A stretch of 64,000 nucleotides of DNA, taken from positions 1-64,000 of the forward strand of contig DATENU010000008.1 in NCBI GenBank assembly GCA_035274845.1. The letters are read 5' to 3'. Under the pieces are notes generated by a model. The model did not search any database, had not been told where the DNA came from, and saw only the letters and a list, made by a program, of their open reading frames with translations. The position numbers and the translations under genes were made by a program. Each line of letters begins with the position of its first letter. Positions within the stretch are counted from its first letter, which is position 1. This document shows positions 40,752 to 48,215 of this stretch, piece after piece. This stretch comes from Chthoniobacterales bacterium. Lineage in GTDB: Bacteria > Verrucomicrobiota > Verrucomicrobiia > Chthoniobacterales > UBA10450.

Positions 40752-41582
40752 ATGAACAGAGTGCGGGTCGCCGTCCGACAAATAGCGTTGGACGGGAAGC
40801 CCTTTACCGCGTTCGACATCCAACGTCGGACGGGTTTGAACATTGAGAGTATTCGGACCGAGATTCAGCGTCTGCGAAAAGGTGGCTTTCTGGATACGAG
40901 TACGTCAAAGACACAGCCGGCGGAGCGTGGTCCTGGAGCCCCTGCGGCACTGTACTCCCTGACGCCGGACCCCGCACGAATTCAAGAGCTCCGTGGAACT
41001 GTTGCTTCGTTTTATCTTTCGGTACCCGTGGCGCGAACATCCCGGCCGACGAGTGAACACTTTATCTCAGCGCGACATGCACTGAACGATGCAACAAAGG
41101 CTATGAACTCCGAAGAACGGGAAAACCTTCTTGCGACCGCAGAGTTGGAACTACAGGCAGCTTGGCTATCGGAAGGCGATGGAGGTGCGACTGAGGAATT
41201 GAAGGCGCACCTTCTATTCGAATCAGCCAGACTGAAACTCCTGCACGAGGACTATTCCGACGCGGAAATGCAGTTCGCACACTGCCGAGACGTTTTCGTA
41301 GAGCACGGGGATTATGACCACGCCTTGTTGGCAGATGACAATGTCTTGGCGTGCGAAATCAAAAAATTGACTGAACGCGAAAAATTATGCCTTGCAACGC
41401 TTAACACATTGCGGGGCAGAACTGCGAGCCCGCTCGCCTTAGCTGTTTTGGAGGCAGCCCAGTCTTTAGAGTCGGCAGAAGAAGTGCGGCTCGATGACTA
41501 TTATGTGGGCAATGATATCTCTCGCCAAGAATTTCGCCATTATTTCGGTGAACTCGAAGTTTGTACTGCGGCATTGTCGTAG
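40752..41582 (+). CDS. Winged-helix protein with helical-repeat C-terminus
   Basis: About 276 residues. Residues 1-48 look like a winged helix-turn-helix (RVAVRQIALDGKPFTAFDIQ, TGLNIESIRTEIQRLRKGGF), so DNA binding and regulation are plausible. After an unstructured Pro-rich link the rest is helical and acidic with TPR-like features (HALNDATKAMNSEERENLLA, LLFESARLKLLHEDYSDAEM). ATG at 40752 is chosen because AAAGGG precedes it by six bases; ATG 40737 and TTG 40701 are alternatives. The stop is 3 bp before the ATPase start, so the two are certainly co-transcribed. Confidence 0.7.
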   Translation: MNRVRVAVRQIALDGKPFTAFDIQRRTGLNIESIRTEIQRLRKGGFLDTSTSKTQPAERGPGAPAALYSLTPDPARIQELRGTVASFYLSVPVARTSRPTSEHFISARHALNDATKAMNSEERENLLATAELELQAAWLSEGDGGATEELKAHLLFESARLKLLHEDYSDAEMQFAHCRDVFVEHGDYDHALLADDNVLACEIKKLTEREKLCLATLNTLRGRTASPLALAVLEAAQSLESAEEVRLDDYYVGNDISRQEFRHYFGELEVCTAALS

Positions 41583-41585
41583 CTT

Positions 41586-43667
41586 GTGATCTTTCGGTCT
41601 AAAATACCGCCCTTCATCGTCTTCTATTCGTATAAAGGCGGCGTAGGCCGTAGTATGGCTCTAATCAACGTGGCGGCGATATTGGTGGGTCGTGGCAGAC
41701 GCGTGTTGGCAATCGATTTGGATTTGGAAGCCCCCGGCATCTCCTATCTGTTACAGCAGAAGCATGCCGGACCGACGGCAGGCTTTGTTGACTTGCTATC
41801 GGATGTTTTTCTAGAAAAAGCTGAGTCAGCGATGGCAAATGTCAAAGATCCGCAGGCCATCCTTCGCTACACTCACATATTGGATGTCCCAGAGGAGGTT
41901 CGTAGCAAACCGGGTGGAGGATTGATGATTATGCCGGCGGGGAGGCTAGATGCTGATTACGAAAGGAAACGCCAAGCCATTGATCTTCATCGACTCTATC
42001 AAGAGGGTAAAGGCAAATCGCTTATGATGCGCCTACGTGAACTAATTATCAGTAGTCGTCAGTTTGATTACGTACTTATTGACTCACGTACTGGCTTTTC
42101 TGACGAAGCGGGAATCAGCATTCGCGATCTAGGCGACCACTTACTTATTCTTCATGGCTTAAATAGCCAAAATATTGAGGGCACCGCGCGTGTGATCGAA
42201 CAGATTCGCAAGACACTTGCGCAGAAGAGACGTAGCAATGTTTCAGTTCCATCCGGTGTGCGCCTTGACGACGGTTCGCGAGAAACAAGTGTGCGAAAAC
42301 AAAATGTCGAGATCGATTTCGTTGCCAGTCCAGTTCCCATCGGCGAGGATATTTTTCGGCGCAGGCGCATTGAAGAGGCAAACGATCGGTTTACGTCTGC
42401 GTGGGGCAAACTGATTAGCGTACGTCTCTCCATACCGTATCATCCGCGTCTCGCCCTAGATGACGAGCCCGTCTTGTTTCATCAGACGGAAGGGGGACTC
42501 TATTTGGCCTATATGGCCATCGAAGAGCGCGTCCGGGAAATGAGCGGTGATACAACGGCAATTTGGTCTACACGCGCTCAGGAAGCGATCGCTGCCGGAA
42601 ATCACGAGGACGCGATTCAATACTTTAGAGAGGCTGCAGACCTGGGGGCGAAACCGACCTCTTTGATTATGTCGGCTTGCAGTGGACTCGTTGGAAAAGA
42701 GGAATTCACCGCTTATTGGAAGCTACTGGAAGAGTTATCTCCTGGCAGAAATCCTCTTGAACTTCTCGTTGGCATTCAACATTTCGAACAACAAAGAAGA
42801 TATGAAGATGTAGAGAACTTATATCGTGAGGCAATTGAACGATATCCGGCCGACGAAAGCTTTAAAATACCGTTTGCAAATTTTCTCCGGCGGTATCGCA
42901 ATAAGCCGCAAGAAGCGGCTCAACTTTATCGCCGCGCATTAGAGCGGTCACCTGAGAATGTAACGCTACTCTCGGATCTTGCGGGATTATTATGGCGATC
43001 TTTGGGCATGCAGGATGAGGCAGAAGGCCTCTTACGCACGGCTATCAAGAATCATCCCCATAATGCTCGATTGCTTAGTCACTTGGCTAATTTGCTATGG
43101 TACGCTCGGAGTGATTATGAACAGGCGGAAGAGCTTTTCGAGGACGCATATCGTCTACAGTCCAACGACGAGATTGTGGTAGGGCGTCTTGCAAACTTCC
43201 TCTGGAAGGTCAAGAAGGACTTTGCCCGAGCCGAAAGACTGTATGCTAAAGCTGTCAATCTCACGCCAGATGACGGCGACAATCTTTGTAATTATGCCGG
43301 ATTTCTGTTGGCTCAGCGTCGTGATACGGAGCAAATGCTGCTTCGCGCATGGGCTGTGTCATTTAATCGTCGGGATCAAACGACTGCCGAGATTGCTTTC
43401 TATCGGGGCGTGCAACTCCGTATAATAGGCAAACAGGATACTTTACCGCTCTCTTACTTGAAAACCCTGTTGCGGTTAGAATTTCCTCGAATGCCTTGGT
43501 CTTTTGAAGAGGTTTTACGCATAGCAGGAGAGAAGTTCACCGCGCAGATTTTCGATTTGTACCGAACCTTGGCAGCTGCAATCTTAGATCCAAGCCGCCT
43601 CCAGGATTTGGAGCGGTCACCTCATTGGAGAGAGTTAAAAGAGCAACCGATATCGGACGATATCTAA
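41586..43667 (+). CDS. KGGVGRS-motif P-loop ATPase fused to TPR repeats
   Basis: A 693-residue protein with a ParA/MinD-like (SIMIBI) ATPase at residues 8-320. The Walker A reads YKGGVGRS (16-23), a variant with Arg in the deviant motif seen in KGGVGR-type ATPases. Walker A' (DLDLEAPG) and LIDSRTGFSDEAG follow. From about 340 to 600 there are TPR-like repeats (NHEDAIQYFREA, YEDVENLYREAI, KPQEAAQLYRRALERSPENV, and others). Such proteins occur in Actinobacteria next to radical-SAM or TIR genes and may serve as NTP-driven scaffolds. The start is GTG 41586. It is the last gene of the island. Its function is unknown. Confidence 0.8.
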   Translation: MIFRSKIPPFIVFYSYKGGVGRSMALINVAAILVGRGRRVLAIDLDLEAPGISYLLQQKHAGPTAGFVDLLSDVFLEKAESAMANVKDPQAILRYTHILDVPEEVRSKPGGGLMIMPAGRLDADYERKRQAIDLHRLYQEGKGKSLMMRLRELIISSRQFDYVLIDSRTGFSDEAGISIRDLGDHLLILHGLNSQNIEGTARVIEQIRKTLAQKRRSNVSVPSGVRLDDGSRETSVRKQNVEIDFVASPVPIGEDIFRRRRIEEANDRFTSAWGKLISVRLSIPYHPRLALDDEPVLFHQTEGGLYLAYMAIEERVREMSGDTTAIWSTRAQEAIAAGNHEDAIQYFREAADLGAKPTSLIMSACSGLVGKEEFTAYWKLLEELSPGRNPLELLVGIQHFEQQRRYEDVENLYREAIERYPADESFKIPFANFLRRYRNKPQEAAQLYRRALERSPENVTLLSDLAGLLWRSLGMQDEAEGLLRTAIKNHPHNARLLSHLANLLWYARSDYEQAEELFEDAYRLQSNDEIVVGRLANFLWKVKKDFARAERLYAKAVNLTPDDGDNLCNYAGFLLAQRRDTEQMLLRAWAVSFNRRDQTTAEIAFYRGVQLRIIGKQDTLPLSYLKTLLRLEFPRMPWSFEEVLRIAGEKFTAQIFDLYRTLAAAILDPSRLQDLERSPHWRELKEQPISDDI

Positions 43668-43728
43668 GAGCTTTCGCCGTCGCGAGCGCTCACTCCTTCG
43701 TACGGCTGCGAGGGCCCCTAGGGTCTGC

Positions 43729-43749
43729 GCGGTTCGCAAACAGCTCTTT
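43729..43749 (+). repeat. Right edge repeat of the island
   Basis: GCGGTTCGCAAA (43729-43740) and AGCTCTTT (43742-43749), matching the left edge in a different order. Confidence 0.55.
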
Positions 43750-43751
43750 CG

Positions 43752-44174
43752 TTATAGATCCTTCAGCGCATCCGTAACGGTATTCTGCAAGAGGCGGGGC
43801 CCGCCGCCGCCTAGCGATTCGTCGACTGCTTCGAGTCGCCGGATCAGATCAATCACTTCGCGCCGGTCGTAGGGGCCGCCGGCCGCGGCGCAGAAATGGG
43901 TCCGGCAACCAAACGGACGGGAATCGTAAATAAGGCAATTGCCGGTTGGAGAATCGAGCAGCGGACAAGCACCCGTGGGATTCACCGGCAAAGCTTTGCG
44001 GCCGGTTGCGCGCAGGGCCTTCGCCGCCAGAAGCGCTTCACCCTTGGTGAGGTAAGGGGTGCGGCCGGTGAGCTTGAAATGGCAACATTTCTTCAACCGA
44101 ACGCAATTCCGGTCGATAGGCCGCGACGCAAGGTCGGCGTAAACCTGGCGAACTTCCTCGAGGGCTTCATTCAC
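43752..44174 (-). CDS. YkgJ-type cysteine-cluster protein
   Basis: A 140-residue protein with a metal-binding cysteine cluster: CVRLKKCCHF (about 24-33) then GACPLL, GNCLIYDSRPFGCRTHFC and a C-terminal helix. This matches the zinc/iron-binding CxCxxCC-like YkgJ family, function unknown. The frame is open upstream to 44363, but that part is a repeat; GTG at 44174 with AGGA six bases before is used. It is transcribed in the same direction as the FAD oxidoreductase gene behind a 100-bp repeat. Confidence 0.75.
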   Translation of the reverse strand: MNEALEEVRQVYADLASRPIDRNCVRLKKCCHFKLTGRTPYLTKGEALLAAKALRATGRKALPVNPTGACPLLDSPTGNCLIYDSRPFGCRTHFCAAAGGPYDRREVIDLIRRLEAVDESLGGGGPRLLQNTVTDALKDL

Positions 44175-44215
44175 GCGCAATCCTAACCGCGATAACCGAT
44201 CCCGGCTACAGCGGG

Positions 44216-44277
44216 CGGATCGAGCGCTCCGTCGCTCGATGAAGGCGTCAAACACCGAGCGACGGATCGCTCGATCC
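44216..44277. repeat. REP-like inverted pair GGATCGAGCG/CGCTCGATCC
   Basis: GGATCGAGCGCTCCGTCGCT (44218) and its inverted, near-identical partner ending CGGATCGCTCGATCC (44264-44278), with a 12-bp spacer. It resembles the GGTGGATCG family at 74-183. Confidence 0.65.
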
Positions 44278-45501
44278 CTAACATCGCGCCATGGCGTTCC
44301 CGGCGATCCAACCAGTCGTCCATGCCGCCTGGAAATTGAAGCCGCCGGTGATTCCGTCCACATCGAGAAGTTCGCCCGCGAAATACAAACCGGGGGCCAC
44401 GCGGCTTTCCATTGTCTTGAAATTTACCTCGCTCAGCTTCACGCCGCCGCAGGTGACGAATTCGTCCTTGTTCAGGGATTTTCCATGCACGGTCAGCTCG
44501 GTCCGAACGAGAAGCGCCGCCAGCACGATCGCCTGTTCGCGGGAAAGAGTCGTCGCCCGGACGGAAGCATCGATCCCGGCGAGGTGGGTAAGCGCCTCCC
44601 ACAAGCGATTTGGCAGACCGCCGAGCGGTGAGTTTGCGACGAGCTTGTTTGGGTTGGTGCGGCGCAACTCCTGCAATTGGTGTTGGACGGATTCCGCTGT
44701 CGCGCCCGGCAGCCAGTTCAGGCGAAGCGAAAACTGATAATCCTGCTCATGGAGCTCACGCGCGCCCCAGGCCGATAAGCGCAGAATCACCGGACCGCTC
44801 AATCCCTGGTGGGTGATCAGGACCGGGCCGCGTTCCCGCAAACGGGCGGACGGCACCGACGCTTCCACTTCGCTGACGGAGACTCCCGGCAGCGAGCGCA
44901 GCCATGCTTCGGTGACATGAAACGAAAACAGGGAGGGCACCGGCGCGGCCAATTCGTGGCCCAGGGATTCAGCGATTTGTCCGCCGACGGCGGAACGCGT
45001 TCCTCCGGTGGCGAGCAACAACCGATCGAAGATCGCCGTCTTTCCGTCGGCAAACTGTAACTCGAATCCGCCATCCGTTCGTCGAACCGCATCGACCCCT
45101 TTCCTTCGAAACATTCGCACCCCGGCCGCTTTCGCCTCGTAGAGGAGGCAATCGATGACGGTTCCGGACGCGTCCGTCACCGGAAACATCCGGCCGTCCT
45201 CCTCTGTTTTCAGCCGGACTCCGCGGCGCTCGAACCAGGCCACGGTATCGCTCGCGGAAAAGCGGTGGAGCGGCGAGATCAGCGCGCGTTCGCCCCGTGG
45301 ATAATTTTCGCTCATTGCGCGCGGCTCGAAGCAGGCATGGGTCACGTTGCAACGGCCCCCGCCGGAAATCCGAACCTTGGTCAGGAACTCCGAGCTACTC
45401 TCGTAGATCGAAACTTCATTCGCCGGGTTCGCCTCGGCGCAGGTAATCGCGGCGAAGAATCCTGCCGCGCCGCCACCGCCGATTGCGATCTTTGCGCCCA
45501 C
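44278..45501 (-). CDS. FAD-dependent oxidoreductase, HI0933/BaiN family
   Basis: A 407-residue flavoprotein. The FAD dinucleotide fold begins IGGGGAAGFFAAI (residues 6-18), and the family signature KVRISGGGRCNVTHA follows at about 42-56. The middle contains LLLATGGTRS, and the C-terminus has GLYFAGELLDVDGITGGFNFQAAW, the usual end of this family. Members are annotated as aminoacetone oxidase-like or BaiN-like flavoproteins; the actual reaction is not known. It lies 3 bp after the DUF72 gene on the same strand. Confidence 0.85.
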   Translation of the reverse strand: MGAKIAIGGGGAAGFFAAITCAEANPANEVSIYESSSEFLTKVRISGGGRCNVTHACFEPRAMSENYPRGERALISPLHRFSASDTVAWFERRGVRLKTEEDGRMFPVTDASGTVIDCLLYEAKAAGVRMFRRKGVDAVRRTDGGFELQFADGKTAIFDRLLLATGGTRSAVGGQIAESLGHELAAPVPSLFSFHVTEAWLRSLPGVSVSEVEASVPSARLRERGPVLITHQGLSGPVILRLSAWGARELHEQDYQFSLRLNWLPGATAESVQHQLQELRRTNPNKLVANSPLGGLPNRLWEALTHLAGIDASVRATTLSREQAIVLAALLVRTELTVHGKSLNKDEFVTCGGVKLSEVNFKTMESRVAPGLYFAGELLDVDGITGGFNFQAAWTTGWIAGNAMARC

Positions 45502-45504
45502 GAC

Positions 45505-46239
45505 TTAAGCGACCTGGTGTCCCCGCGCGCGGAGACGCTTCCGAAGTTCCCGCGCATTCTTGATCGCGAAACCCTCGCGGTCGTTGTCGAAATAGATCCA
45601 GGCTTCACGCGCTCCGCTCGATTCAATTCGGGAAGCGCACTCGTCCAACTCCACGCCGGCATAGTCGTGCCGGTACCATCGACTCCGGCCGTGGAGCCGG
45701 GCATAGATGACGTCGCTCGTCCGGATAAGGTCGTCGGGCAATCGCGGGGCGCTGACCGCGCAAAAAATCAGGCCGCGCTCGCGGAACCGGCGATAGACGG
45801 CTTCGCGCCACCAACTCTTATGCCGAAATTCCACCGCGTTGCGATAGCGCGGGTCGAGCTGCCGCACAATGCTCGCCAGGCGCGACGCCGTGTAGCGGTA
45901 GCTCGGGGGAAATTGGAACAGGAAGCAGCCCAGCTTTTCCCCCAGGATTTTTTCGAGACCGCAAAATTCTTCCACCAGCATTCGGGTCCGCACCATCCGC
46001 TTTTCGTGCGTGATTAGGCGATTCACCTTAATGGAATAGCGAAAGCCTTCGGGAGCGTTGCGCCGCCAGCTTTTGACGGTGCCGAGCTTCGGCCAGCTGT
46101 AGAAGGGCGCGTTCAATTCAACCGTGTTGAAGACCGAGGTATAATGCCGAAACCAGGTGTCGGTCCGTTTCGTGTCGGGATAAAAAATCCCGCGCCAATG
46201 CCAGTAAAACCAGCCGGAGCAACCGATGTGAATCTGCAC
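45505..46239 (-). CDS. DUF72 domain protein
   Basis: A 244-residue TIM-barrel protein of the DUF72/YecE family. Family blocks are HIGCSGWFYWHWRGIFYP at the start, FNTVELNAPFYSWP, GCFLFQFPPSYRY, YRNAVEFRHKSWW and IYARLHGRSRWY. GTG at 46239 directly precedes QIHIGCSGW; the upstream frame is repeat DNA. Function is unknown; a role with nucleic acids or sugar has been proposed for the fold only. It is probably co-transcribed with the FAD oxidoreductase. Confidence 0.85.
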   Translation of the reverse strand: MQIHIGCSGWFYWHWRGIFYPDTKRTDTWFRHYTSVFNTVELNAPFYSWPKLGTVKSWRRNAPEGFRYSIKVNRLITHEKRMVRTRMLVEEFCGLEKILGEKLGCFLFQFPPSYRYTASRLASIVRQLDPRYRNAVEFRHKSWWREAVYRRFRERGLIFCAVSAPRLPDDLIRTSDVIYARLHGRSRWYRHDYAGVELDECASRIESSGAREAWIYFDNDREGFAIKNARELRKRLRARGHQVA

Positions 46240-46274
46240 CCGGCACGGTGATGCAGGGAACGCGTGTTGCCAAT

Positions 46275-46336
46275 CAAGGAGCGGCGGTTTGAAACCGCCG
46301 ACTGAGAAAACAGCGGTTTCAAACCGCCGCTCCTTG
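46275..46336. repeat. GGAG-headed REP, inverted pair
   Basis: CAAGGAGCGGCGGTTTGAAA (46275) and the facing copy ending CAAACCGCCGCTCCTTGG (46319-46336), joined by a short spacer. Related copies lie near 15.2 and 15.4 kb. Confidence 0.85.
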
Positions 46337-46380
46337 GTAAGAATCTTGACATCGCGCGACCCCCCGAACAGCCTGCCCAC

Positions 46381-46794
46381 ATGAACTCACTGAAGCGCTT
46401 CGCGGATCCCGTTTATTGCCTTATGCGACTTGTGGTCGGCCTGCTTTTCGCCTGTCACGGTGGCCAGAAAATTCTTGGATTCCCACCCGCAGCCAAGGCG
46501 ATGCAGCTCGACACCCTGGGGATGGTCGGCGGTTACATCGAACTCATCTGCGGGTTCATGATCGCGCTTGGGTTGCTGACCTGCGTTGCGGCCTTCATCG
46601 CCAGCGGCATGATGGCCGTGGCCTATTTCATGGTCCACGCGCCCAACGGGTTTTTCCCGATCGTCAATCGCGGCGAGGCGGCGGTCCTCTATTGTTTCGT
46701 CTTTTTCTTTATCTTCTTCTACGGGAGCGGAAGATTCAGCCTGGACGCGCTGCTCTTTAGACGCGGCGACTCGACGGTTCCGCCCGCGGTCTGA
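46381..46794 (+). CDS. DoxX family membrane protein
   Basis: A 137-residue four-helix membrane protein. LMRLVVGLLFACHGGQKILGF (helix 1), GGYIELICGFMIALGLLT, GMMAVAYFMVHAPNGFFP and AVLYCFVFFFIFFYGSG match the DoxX family, which includes terminal-oxidase-like and redox-linked proteins of uncertain action. It is 5 bp before the dienelactone hydrolase gene, so the two form an operon. Confidence 0.85.
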   Translation: MNSLKRFADPVYCLMRLVVGLLFACHGGQKILGFPPAAKAMQLDTLGMVGGYIELICGFMIALGLLTCVAAFIASGMMAVAYFMVHAPNGFFPIVNRGEAAVLYCFVFFFIFFYGSGRFSLDALLFRRGDSTVPPAV

Positions 46795-46799
46795 CGAAC

Positions 46800-47579
46800 A
46801 TGAAAAAGTTTTCCTTTCTTTGCCTCCTCCCCATCCTCGCCGTCGCTACCGCGTCCGCCCAGGACTGGGCCAAGGCGCGCCTGGAAAAATCGTCGCGCCA
46901 TGGCGAATGGGTCGATTTCAAATCGGGCGAGCGGAACGTGAAGGCGTTCGTAGTTTACCCCGAACGGAAAGACAAGGCGCCGGTCGTCCTCGTGATTCAT
47001 GAAATTTTCGGGATGACCGATTGGGTTCGCGGAATGTGCGATCAACTGGCCGAAGCCGGCGTCATTGCGATCGCGCCCGATCTGTTGAGCGGCCAAACCT
47101 ACGCGGACGTGGATGGGGCGCGAAAGGCCATCTCCGCGCTGCCGAAAGAACAGGTCCAGGCCGATCTCGACGCGACCGCGGAGTATGCCCTGACCAAAAT
47201 TCCCGCGGCCAACGGTTCGCTGGCGGTCTGCGGATTTTGCTGGGGCGGGGGATGGACGTTCAACTACGCCAGCATGAATCCAAAGCTGAAGGCCGCGTAC
47301 TCCTTCTACGGAACAGCAGTCGATAACGCCGAGGCGCCCGGGAAGATTCCGTGCCCGGTCTACGGGTTCTACGGCGAGAACGACGCTCGCGTGAATGCGA
47401 CGATTCCAAAAGCCGAGGAACTAATGAAAGCCGCCAATAAAAAATACGAGCCGGTGATTTATAAAGGCGCCGGCCACGGCTTCATGCGCGAGGGCGAATC
47501 GCCGACCAGCACGCCGGAGAACAAGAAGGCCCGCGATGACGCGTGGACGCGCTGGAAGACGCTGCTGAGCGCGCTTTAA
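46800..47579 (+). CDS. Exported dienelactone hydrolase-family protein
   Basis: A 259-residue alpha/beta hydrolase with a signal peptide (MKKFSFLCLLPILAVATASA). The triad of dienelactone hydrolase is present: Cys147 in GFCWGG, Asp195 in GENDARV and His226 in GAGHGFMR. The family hydrolyses dienelactone or other esters/lactones; an exported version could act on a periplasmic ester. The catalytic nucleophile is Cys, not Ser. Operon with doxX. The stop codon is followed at once by a REP element. Confidence 0.88.
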   Translation: MKKFSFLCLLPILAVATASAQDWAKARLEKSSRHGEWVDFKSGERNVKAFVVYPERKDKAPVVLVIHEIFGMTDWVRGMCDQLAEAGVIAIAPDLLSGQTYADVDGARKAISALPKEQVQADLDATAEYALTKIPAANGSLAVCGFCWGGGWTFNYASMNPKLKAAYSFYGTAVDNAEAPGKIPCPVYGFYGENDARVNATIPKAEELMKAANKKYEPVIYKGAGHGFMREGESPTSTPENKKARDDAWTRWKTLLSAL

Positions 47580-47669
47580 TGGTAGGGACGGCGCGCGGCG
47601 CCGTCCGCTGAATGTCCCCCCAGCCCCCCAACGCAGATTCGCGGACGCCGCCGCGCGGCGTCCCTACCA
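47580..47669. repeat. REP family 2, pair upstream of RAYT copy 2
   Basis: Forward element GGTAGGGACGGCGCGCGGCG (47581 on) and inverted element ending CGCGGCGTCCCTACC (to 47668), about 30 bp apart. The same unit is repeated after the transposase. Confidence 0.9.
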
Positions 47670-48118
47670 GGCCTGTTCGCAAAACGCTTCCGCATGAGGT
47701 GCCGCTTTGGCTGCATCCGAGCGAAGAAAATTATTTCATTACGATTTGCTGCCGCGAACGCGGAAGAAATCGCCTGGCGAAACCGGGAGTCGCGCCGGCA
47801 TTAATCGAAACCATTAAGCACCGGAATGAGCGGCAACTCTGGTATGCGCACCTGGTCGTGATCATGCCAGACCACGTGCATTTGCTGGTGTCCTTCGGCC
47901 AAATTCAGATGCGGATTCAATGCGTTGTCAGCAAGTGGAAGGAGTGGACCGCCAAATCGCTGGGCATCCGCTGGCAGCGCGACTTTTTCGAACATCGCTT
48001 GCGAAAGGAAGAGAGTTTCCGCGAAAAGGCGGACTACATCCTGGCGAATCCGGTCCGAGCCAGGTTAGTCGAGCGTTGGGAAGATTGGCCCTACATCTTC
48101 ATTGCTGAGCCATGGTAG
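47612..48118 (+). CDS. REP-associated tyrosine transposase (RAYT), copy 2
   Basis: A 168-residue (or shorter) Y1 HUH transposase distinct from copy 1. The HUH motif is PDHVHLL (His88, His90) and the catalytic Tyr142 lies in KADYILANPVRARL. The N-terminal 29 codons fall partly in the REP, so the true start may be GTG 47699 (VPLWLHPSEENYF). The TAG stop lies inside the GGTAG of the next REP. It sits between two almost identical REP-pair units, as expected for a RAYT and its own elements. Confidence 0.88.
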   Translation: MSPQPPNADSRTPPRGVPTRPVRKTLPHEVPLWLHPSEENYFITICCRERGRNRLAKPGVAPALIETIKHRNERQLWYAHLVVIMPDHVHLLVSFGQIQMRIQCVVSKWKEWTAKSLGIRWQRDFFEHRLRKEESFREKADYILANPVRARLVERWEDWPYIFIAEPW

Positions 48119-48200
48119 GGACGGCGCGCGGCGCCGTCCGCCGAACGTCCCTCCAGCGCGAAATGGCAATTCGCGGACGCCGCAGCGCGGCGTCCCTACC
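48114..48200. repeat. REP family 2, pair downstream of RAYT copy 2
   Basis: GGTAGGGACGGCGCGCGGCG from 48114 and an inverted element ending GCGTCCCTACC at 48200. The pair has the same layout as 47580-47669, so the RAYT lies between direct repeats of about 90 bp. Confidence 0.9.
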
Positions 48201-48215
48201 ACGCAAGCGCCCGCC

